A stretch of 64,000 bases of DNA, taken from positions 1,392,935 to 1,456,934 of the forward strand of contig NZ_KB849179.1 of the NCBI RefSeq assembly GCF_000367945.1, given 5' to 3'. Position numbers and translations under genes: made by a program. The DNA is from Acinetobacter proteolyticus (GTDB lineage Bacteria; Pseudomonadota; Gammaproteobacteria; Pseudomonadales; Moraxellaceae). Below the pieces are notes generated by a model. It did no database searches and was not told the DNA's origin. It worked only from the letters and a program-made list of their open reading frames with translations. Below are positions 57,489 through 64,000 of the stretch, piece after piece. Within the stretch, counting starts at the first letter, position 1; each line of letters opens with the position of its first letter.

Positions 57489-58697
57489 TCACTCAACACA
57501 TTGAATAATCAAGGCAATCCCTTGACCGACACCAATACACATCGAACACAAGGCATACTGCCCCTTGATCTGTTCAAGCTGGTTTAAGGCCGTAGTCACC
57601 AGACGCGCACCAGAGGCACCTAAGGGATGACCCAAGGCAATTGCACCGCCATTCGGATTAACCCGTGCATCATCATCTGCCAAGCCTAAATCACGGGTCA
57701 CAGCCAAAGCCTGTGCTGCAAAAGCTTCATTCAATTCAATCACATCCATTTGTTCTAGCGTGAGATTGGCCTGTTTCAGCAGTTTCTTGATTGCAGGCGC
57801 AGGTGCAAAGCCCATAATCCGTGGTTCAACCCCAACTGTGGTGGCTGCAATGATTTTGGCGCGTGGCTTGAGTTGGTATTTTTCCACGGCTTCGTCCGAC
57901 GCAATCAACACCGCAGCTGCGCCGTCATTAATTCCAGAAGCGTTACCTGCTGTCACTGTGCCTTCGGCTTTGACCACACCTTTGAGTTTGGTTAAGACTT
58001 CCAAAGTGGTTGATGCACGTGGATGCTCATCACGATCCACCACAAGTGCATCACCTTTACGCTGTGGAATGCTAACGGGCACGATTTCATTGGCAAAGAA
58101 GCCATTCGCTTGTGCGGTTGCAGTACGTTGTTGGCTGTTAAGTGCAAACTGGTCCTGATCGGCACGGTTAATATTGAACTGTTCCGCCACGTTTTCTGCG
58201 GTTTGTGGCATGCTGTCCACGCCATACATTTCTTTGAGCTTTGGATTGATGAAACGCCAGCCCATGGTGGTGTCTTCAATCTTTTGGCTACGGCCAAAGG
58301 CGCTGTCGGATTTACCCATCACATAGGGCGCACGGCTCATGCTTTCTACGCCACCAGCAATAATAAGGTCGGCTTCATTGGCTTTAATCGCACGGGCAGC
58401 CATGGCAATGGCATCCAGTGATGAACCACACAAACGGTTCACTGTAGTAGCAGGCACCTGATACGGTACGCCTGCCAATAGTGCTGACATACGCCCCACA
58501 TTACGGTTATCTTCACCTGCTTGGTTGGCACAACCATAGATGACATCATCCACCTGTTGCCAATCCACAGTTGGGTTACGTTGCATCAGGGCCTGAATTG
58601 GAACTGCCCCAAGATCGTCGGCACGTACAGGAGCAAGACCGCCTGCATAACGACCAAATGGGGTACGGATGGCATCGATGATATAAGCGTTTTTCAT
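57489..58697 (-). CDS. pcaF: Beta-ketoadipyl-CoA thiolase
   Basis: 402 residues. Catalytic Cys in VNRLCGSSLDAI, His in ALGHPLGASGAR, second Cys in CSMCIGVGQG. Cleaves beta-ketoadipyl-CoA to succinyl-CoA and acetyl-CoA. An interspersed repeat lies in the 86-bp gap before it, after pcaJ. Extended thiolase family resemblance to PaaJ is expected. Confidence 0.96.
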   Translation of the reverse strand: MKNAYIIDAIRTPFGRYAGGLAPVRADDLGAVPIQALMQRNPTVDWQQVDDVIYGCANQAGEDNRNVGRMSALLAGVPYQVPATTVNRLCGSSLDAIAMAARAIKANEADLIIAGGVESMSRAPYVMGKSDSAFGRSQKIEDTTMGWRFINPKLKEMYGVDSMPQTAENVAEQFNINRADQDQFALNSQQRTATAQANGFFANEIVPVSIPQRKGDALVVDRDEHPRASTTLEVLTKLKGVVKAEGTVTAGNASGINDGAAAVLIASDEAVEKYQLKPRAKIIAATTVGVEPRIMGFAPAPAIKKLLKQANLTLEQMDVIELNEAFAAQALAVTRDLGLADDDARVNPNGGAIALGHPLGASGARLVTTALNQLEQIKGQYALCSMCIGVGQGIALIIQCVE

Positions 58698-58707
58698 GTG
58701 TTTTCCT

Positions 58708-58782
58708 TAAAAAATCTCCCCTAACCCCTCTTTGTAAAGAGGGGAACTCCTCCCTTTTTTAAAGGGAGGTTGGGAGGGATTT
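58708..58782. repeat. Interspersed intergenic repeat with two hairpins
   Basis: CCCCTCTTT (58725-58733) with AAAGAGGGG (58736-58744), and CCTCCCTTT (58749-58757) with AAAGGGAGG (58761-58769). They are flanked by AATCTCCCC and TTGGGAGGGATT, which are partly complementary. Such elements are common in Acinetobacter intergenic regions, as I recall. It is inserted within the pcaJ-pcaF gap of the operon. Confidence 0.6.
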
Positions 58783-58783
58783 A

Positions 58784-59437
58784 TTATCCTTGCGTCGCAT
58801 CAATCAACTGAGCACCCGTCAACGCCTGCAACTCCTCAAAGCTCAGACCATCCACTTTCTCAATCACTTTTAGCCCGTCTTGAGTCACATCAATCACACA
58901 CAGGTCGGTATAAATACGATCGACACATTTCAATCCCGTTGCCGGATAAGTGAGTTCTTCGACAATCTTCGGTTCACCTTGCTTGGTGTTGTGATCGGTG
59001 GTGATAAATACTCTCTTGGCGCCGACAGCCAAATCCATGGCACCACCTACTGCAGGAATGGCATCTGCTGCACCGGTATGCCAGTTGGCGAGATCACCAT
59101 TGGCCGCCACCTGAAATGCACCGAGTACCGCAATATCCAGATGTCCACCACGCATCATGGCAAAAGAATCACCATGATGGAAAAAGCTGCCACCTGTCAG
59201 CATGGTGACATATTCTTTACCTGCATTGATCAACTCAGGATCTTCTTCACCTTTGGCAGGCGGTGGACCGAATGCGAGTAGGCCATTTTCCGAATGCAGG
59301 AACACATCTTTATCGGCTGGAAGATAATTGGAAATCTTGGTAGGCAGGCCAATGCCGAGATTGACATAAGCACCATCTGGAATATCTTGTGCGACACGTT
59401 CAGCGATCTGGTCACGGCTTAGTTTTTGATAGCTCAT
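58784..59437 (-). CDS. pcaJ: 3-Oxoadipate CoA-transferase beta subunit
   Basis: 217 residues, CoA transferase family I. Catalytic Glu in FLHSENGLLAFGP, and GDSFAMMRGGHLDIAVLGAFQV. Transfers CoA from succinyl-CoA to beta-ketoadipate. The ATG overlaps the pcaI stop by 4 bp (ATGA). Confidence 0.96.
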   Translation of the reverse strand: MSYQKLSRDQIAERVAQDIPDGAYVNLGIGLPTKISNYLPADKDVFLHSENGLLAFGPPPAKGEEDPELINAGKEYVTMLTGGSFFHHGDSFAMMRGGHLDIAVLGAFQVAANGDLANWHTGAADAIPAVGGAMDLAVGAKRVFITTDHNTKQGEPKIVEELTYPATGLKCVDRIYTDLCVIDVTQDGLKVIEKVDGLSFEELQALTGAQLIDATQG

Positions 59438-60123
59438 TGTTCTGCTCCTATGCCATTGGCTGCATCGGCAGCGACCACATGCTGTACAAAAATCCCGGGG
59501 GTAATGATATGTTCAGGATCAAGTTGACCGAGTTCAGCCAGTTCAGACACTTGCGCAATGGTAATATCCGCCGCCATCGCCATGATCGGCCCGAAGTTAC
59601 GTGCAGATTTGTTATAGACCAGATTGCCCCAACGGTCGCCTTGATGAGCTTTGATTAAGGCAAAGTCAGCTTTAATCGGATACTCAAGTACATAGTCTTT
59701 ACCCTCGATATGACGGGTTTCTTTACCTTCAGCCAAGAGTGTACCGAAACCTGTTGGGGTGAAGACTGCACCGAGGCCCATCCCCGCAGCTTGAATACGG
59801 CACGCCAGATTGCCTTGTGGCACCAATTCCAGTTCAATCTTGCCCGCACGATACAGTTCATCGAACACCCATGAATCAGACTGACGAGGGAAGGAACAGA
59901 TGATTTTACGTACCGCACCTGTTTTAAGCAGTTTGGCCAAGCCATAATCGCCATTGCCGGCATTGTTATTGACGATGACCAGTTCCTTGATGCCAAGTTC
60001 GATCAATCCATCAATCAGTTCAGCGGGTTGTCCTGCGGTGCCAAAGCCACCAATCATGATGGTTGCGCCATCCTTGATCTGTGACAGTGCCTCAGTCAAT
60101 GTGAGCGTACTTTTATCAATCAT
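59434..60123 (-). CDS. pcaI: 3-Oxoadipate CoA-transferase alpha subunit
   Basis: 229 residues. IMIGGFGTAGQPAELID and VNNNAGNGDYGLAKLL are the alpha-subunit motifs. ATG 60123 (MIDKSTLTL) has AGGAAG 8 nt upstream; the longer frame to 60240 runs toward the operator and is rejected. First gene of the pca-qui supraoperon, driven by PcaU with its operator at 60264-60300. Confidence 0.95.
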   Translation of the reverse strand: MIDKSTLTLTEALSQIKDGATIMIGGFGTAGQPAELIDGLIELGIKELVIVNNNAGNGDYGLAKLLKTGAVRKIICSFPRQSDSWVFDELYRAGKIELELVPQGNLACRIQAAGMGLGAVFTPTGFGTLLAEGKETRHIEGKDYVLEYPIKADFALIKAHQGDRWGNLVYNKSARNFGPIMAMAADITIAQVSELAELGQLDPEHIITPGIFVQHVVAADAANGIGAEQ

Positions 60124-60263
60124 CTGCCTACTTCCTGTACGATGCATCACTCGTATTTTCATCCTGAAAACCGTGATGAAATTAAGTCGAGTGCTTTGTT
60201 CGGATTTCTTCTCTTCATTCTTGATAAATTCTATGCTCACTTCTAGACTTTGAATTGCATTTT

Positions 60264-60300
60264 GTTCGATGATTATTTTTTACGTTCGATCATCGAACAT
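60264..60300. promoter_or_regulatory. PcaU operator, three GTTCGAT repeats
   Basis: GTTCGATCATCGAAC (60284-60298) is a palindrome of two 7-bp arms, and a third direct copy GTTCGATGAT starts at 60264, 20 bp before the palindrome. The three-repeat layout is that described for the PcaU site of Acinetobacter ADP1. It lies in the pcaU-pcaI divergent promoter. Confidence 0.85.
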
Positions 60301-60374
60301 TATCCAAGTAAAATAGTCATCTTTCCCGTAGAATGTTTTTATACAAGAACCGTTTTAGCAAGGATGTCTAAATT

Positions 60375-61199
60375 ATGGAAAATGATCAGGAAAAAAATCC
60401 ACGTTTGATCCATCATACTGAAAATAAAAAAATCATTCGGCATGAAGACTTTATTGCAGGAATTGCAAAAGGCTTGGCAATATTGGAATGCTTTGGCCCA
60501 GAACGGCATCGCTTAAATATGAGTACTGCTGCTGAAAAAACAGGCATGACCCGCGCGGCTGCTCGACGTCATTTACTTACTTTAGAATACTTAGGCTATT
60601 TGGACTTTGATGGGCATTATTATTATTTATCGCCCAAGATTCTTAAATTTTCAGGGGCTTATCTGGATGGTTCTACACTTCCTAAAATATGTCAGCCCTT
60701 ATTAAATCTTTTAACCAATCAAACCTCATTGATTTATTCGGTGATGGTTTTAGATGGTTATGAAGCAATTACCATTGCCCGTAGTGCAGCTCACCAACAA
60801 ACCGATCGGGTCAATCCTTACGGCTTACATTTAGGTAATCGGCTCCCTGCCCATGCCACCTCTGCTGGCAAAATTTTACTGGCACATTTAACACCTGAAG
60901 AGCAAAAACGATGGTTAGAAAAATATCCCTTAAAACGTCTAACCAAATATACTCATACCGAAACTGATTTATTTTTAGAATTACTGCATGAAATCAAAGA
61001 ACAAGACTGGTGCTATTCCTGTGAAGAACACGAACTGGGTGTCCATGCAGTGGCTGTGCCTATTTATGACTCCAATGCAAGCGTCGTTGCTGCCTTAAAT
61101 ATTGTGTCTCCGACCATGCGCACCACCAAGGATTATTTAATTGCGCATATTTTGCCTTTACTACAAGAAACGGCTCGTGACTTACGTCAAGTGATTTAA
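60375..61199 (+). CDS. pcaU: IclR-family regulator of the pca genes
   Basis: 274 residues. N-terminal IclR winged helix (NMSTAAEKTGMTRAAARRHLLTLEYLGYL) and C-terminal IclR effector domain with GNRLPAHATSAGKILLAHL and EEHELGVHAVAVPIYD. PcaU activates the pca-qui genes with protocatechuate (established). Divergent from pcaI, sharing a three-repeat operator. Ribosome site AAGGATG 8 nt before the ATG. Confidence 0.95.
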   Translation: MENDQEKNPRLIHHTENKKIIRHEDFIAGIAKGLAILECFGPERHRLNMSTAAEKTGMTRAAARRHLLTLEYLGYLDFDGHYYYLSPKILKFSGAYLDGSTLPKICQPLLNLLTNQTSLIYSVMVLDGYEAITIARSAAHQQTDRVNPYGLHLGNRLPAHATSAGKILLAHLTPEEQKRWLEKYPLKRLTKYTHTETDLFLELLHEIKEQDWCYSCEEHELGVHAVAVPIYDSNASVVAALNIVSPTMRTTKDYLIAHILPLLQETARDLRQVI

Positions 61200-61778
61200 T
61201 CAGACAAAAAAAAGCCACATCTGGAAATGTGGCGAAAGGTGTATTGCTGCTACGGCTTATGTCCGTATGTTTAAATTAATCTCCTTTGCTTAAATGAACA
61301 TTAATTTAGTGAACATTCATTATATTTTTTACTTGCTAAGGGAAATTTCTATTTTTCAGTAAGCGGACATAAAATAAAAATATTATTTAATCAAATCATT
61401 CAATTCAAAACTAAACTTGTAGTAGTTTAAAATTAACGGCCTAATCCATAAAAAATTGTTGGAATACAATATAGGTTTTGCACTTTTATATCCATTATGA
61501 CCACTGGCTCACAAAATATAAATCTTGGTCTAAAGTGTTATTTTTTGTATAAAAAAACAACATTGTGTAACAAACACTTTTATTTTTAAGTTTCCCCTTA
61601 GCTGATATGAACTCATAAAAAAACAACCTATTGATATATAAATATTTTATAAAAAACAAATTCTTAAAGTCCAGTTCATTTGTATTCATTACAGAAGCAT
61701 AGTATTTTAAAAAACACATGAAAAATAAATAAATTTCAAACCTAAAGATAGATCGAATAATAAAAGTGAGATCGAAAA
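61200..61778. other. AT-rich region between pcaU and aspT
   Basis: No convincing gene. A hairpin GCCACAT/ATGTGGC (61214-61233), 15 bp after the pcaU stop, may be a weak terminator. The rest is long A/T runs with many stops; a minus-strand frame (61495-61845) running into aspT has no homology or ribosome site I trust. It probably contains the aspT promoter. Confidence 0.5.
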
Positions 61779-63464
61779 ATGATTGAATGGTTACAAGGCG
61801 AATTAAAACATAGCCCAGAAATCTTATTGTTCTTATCCTTGGCAATCGGTTTCTGGATTGGTCAGTTTCAATTCGGAAAATTTCAGTTTGGCGGTGTGGC
61901 GGGTTCTCTGCTTGTTGCAGTCGTACTCAGTCTCATCGGTGTGCCCGTCGACAATGGGGTCAAAGCCATTCTGTTTGCATTGTTCATTTATGCAGTTGGC
62001 TTTGAGAGTGGTCCCCAGTTTTTTAAATCTCTCGGCCCACAATCGATAAAAGAAATTCTCTTAGCTGTGTTTATGGCGGTTAGTGGTTTAATCACAGTCT
62101 TGGTCATGGCTAAGTTATTCCATTTAGACAAGGGTTTAGCTGCAGGACTCGCTGCTGGCGGAATGACCCAATCCGCGATTATTGGGACGGCGGGTGATGC
62201 AATTTCCCGACTCGACCTGCCTCTGGCTGAAATTCAAAAACTACAGGCTAATGTCGCCATCGGCTATGCCGTGACTTATATTTTTGGTTCATTGGGTGCC
62301 ATCATTGTCTGTGTGAATATTCTGCCTAAATTTATGGGCAAAGAAATTCACGATGATGCTTTAAAAGCGCAGTCTGAACGTCTCAAGGGTGCTTTTGAAT
62401 TAGCCCCTGGTCAAGAACTAGCAATGCCAGAAATCGTTGGGCGTATTTATAAAGTCAAACAAGCCAGTGGACAAACCGTGGCTGAACTTGAAGCCAAACA
62501 AAGCAGCATCACCATCGAGCGCTTAAAGCGTAAAGATCAATTGATTGATGTGGCACCAGAACTGACTTTACAAACCGATGATGTGATCTTACTGGTCGGG
62601 CGTCGTGCCAATGTTGTTGCTATTTCAGACCAAATAGGTACTGAGCTACAGTCTTCACAAGGTATGGAAATGATTATGGATACCACGGATGTGATCCTAA
62701 GAAATTCCAAATATATCAATCGTAGTCTCGGTGACATCAAAGCCAATACCCCTGCTTATTTAAAACATGGCATTTATGTGTTGGCAATTAAACGTAAAGA
62801 TGAAACCCAAACCTTGAGTGATGATACCGTTCTACAACAAGGTGACGTCATTACCGTTTATGGGACTAAAAGTGATCTGGATCGTTTGGTTAAAGAAGCA
62901 GGTACAGCACTGCCAGAAAGCTTAAAAACCGACTGGATCTTCCACGGCGCAGGGCTGGTGGTCGGCTTACTAATTGGTCTGTTTGTAGTCCGTATCGGTG
63001 ATGTCCCTCTAACACTCGGTGCAGGTGGTGGTGCGTTACTGTCAGGTCTTCTGTTTGGCTGGTTACGCAGCCGTAATCAAGTCCATGGCAACATGCCTTT
63101 AGCTGCATCACAGCTACTGAAAGATTTGGGGCTTGCAGGATTCGTTGCTGCGGTTGGTTTGCAATCTGGGCTACAGGCGATTCAAACTATTAAAGACAGC
63201 GGTCTGTCTCTATTTATGATTGGTGTGGTGGTCACCTTAGTTCCGCTGATTCTTTCTATGCTTTTTGCACGTTATGTGCTGCGTTATGACAACGTTGCAG
63301 TTATGGCAGGCGCCTTGTCTGGCTCCCGTAGTGCCAACCCTGCCTTTGGTGCAATTTTAGATAAAGCAGGAAACTCTATTCCTACAGTTCCATTCGCCAT
63401 TACTTATGCATTGGCAAACGTATTCTTAACTCTGCTTGGCCCCCTCATCGTCGGCCTTGCCTAA
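61779..63464 (+). CDS. aspT: Aspartate:alanine antiporter
   Basis: 561 residues of the AAE family. Two membrane halves (about 1-180 and 390-561) flank two TrkA_C domains (about 205-290 and 300-375, with DDVILLVGRRANVVAIS and GDVITVYGTKSDLDRLVKEAG). GGMTQSAIIGTAGDAI and GALSGSRSANPAFGAI are the repeated substrate-site segments. Exchanges external aspartate for internal alanine. Paired with the decarboxylase gene downstream (54 bp) to make proton motive force. Confidence 0.94.
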   Translation: MIEWLQGELKHSPEILLFLSLAIGFWIGQFQFGKFQFGGVAGSLLVAVVLSLIGVPVDNGVKAILFALFIYAVGFESGPQFFKSLGPQSIKEILLAVFMAVSGLITVLVMAKLFHLDKGLAAGLAAGGMTQSAIIGTAGDAISRLDLPLAEIQKLQANVAIGYAVTYIFGSLGAIIVCVNILPKFMGKEIHDDALKAQSERLKGAFELAPGQELAMPEIVGRIYKVKQASGQTVAELEAKQSSITIERLKRKDQLIDVAPELTLQTDDVILLVGRRANVVAISDQIGTELQSSQGMEMIMDTTDVILRNSKYINRSLGDIKANTPAYLKHGIYVLAIKRKDETQTLSDDTVLQQGDVITVYGTKSDLDRLVKEAGTALPESLKTDWIFHGAGLVVGLLIGLFVVRIGDVPLTLGAGGGALLSGLLFGWLRSRNQVHGNMPLAASQLLKDLGLAGFVAAVGLQSGLQAIQTIKDSGLSLFMIGVVVTLVPLILSMLFARYVLRYDNVAVMAGALSGSRSANPAFGAILDKAGNSIPTVPFAITYALANVFLTLLGPLIVGLA

Positions 63465-63503
63465 AGATAATTTGTATTCAATCACTTATTACTTCCACTA
63501 TAA

Positions 63504-64000
<497 letters not shown>

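Noticed and set aside
61495..61845. 116-codon minus-strand frame overlapping aspT
   Set aside because: Composed of AT-rich low-complexity sequence, overlaps the aspT start antisense and has no ribosome site.

Overview
The window looks like a chromosomal segment of an Acinetobacter species (Moraxellaceae). The strongest evidence is the block at 45.9-61.2 kb. It has the gene order pcaU / pcaI-J-F-B-D-K-C-H-G / quiB-C-X-A, which is the order known from the Acinetobacter pca-qui supraoperon. The operator between pcaU and pcaI has the three-repeat architecture described for PcaU. The AT-rich composition, the periplasmic quinate route and the CIO-type cytochrome bd genes fit the same assignment. 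The window is mostly catabolic genes, with two patches of accessory-looking genes.

Layout: 0-4 kb holds a 5' partial FdhF/YdeP-type molybdopterin oxidoreductase, a secreted trypsin-like protease with a Pro-rich tail, a four-helix membrane protein, a 57-aa membrane protein and an unrecognised cytoplasmic protein. At 4.3-6.9 kb is a cyanide-insensitive-type cytochrome bd operon with its DUF2474 small subunit. At 6.9-12.4 kb are a MocR regulator, an AraC regulator and an MpaB oxygenase / crotonase / SDR operon. At 12.4-22.3 kb is a full histidine-utilisation locus (hutC-D, then hutU-H-permease-I-G) followed by glutamate dehydrogenase. HutC-like palindromes precede hutC and hutU.

At 22.4-45.8 kb is a scattered purine-catabolism region: a Rieske oxygenase with a divergent LysR gene, allantoinase puuE, an NMT1-type ABC importer with an amidohydrolase, an Fe(II)/2OG oxygenase, allA, alc, a FadR-type GntR regulator, FAD urate hydroxylase hpxO, 8-oxoguanine deaminase, an NCS2 permease, hiuH and uraD. 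Urate to glyoxylate plus urea is complete. Three copies of a CTGGTC-N-GACCAG-like palindrome mark the uraD, alc/gntR and hpxO promoters and are probably the operators of the local GntR protein. The region is interrupted by a GC-richer pair (zinc-ribbon protein and OmpA lipoprotein with glycine-rich repeats) and by a patch of DUF2004/DUF4240/DUF4375-like genes that resemble orphan immunity proteins, one of them frameshifted.

At 45.9-61.2 kb quinate/shikimate is oxidised in the periplasm to protocatechuate (quiABC, porin quiX), which is cleaved by PcaHG and taken through the beta-ketoadipate pathway to succinyl-CoA and acetyl-CoA. At 61.8-64 kb are the aspartate:alanine antiporter AspT and the 5' part of aspartate 4-decarboxylase, a decarboxylative proton-motive cycle. 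I saw no tRNA or rRNA gene, no CRISPR array and no intact insertion sequence.
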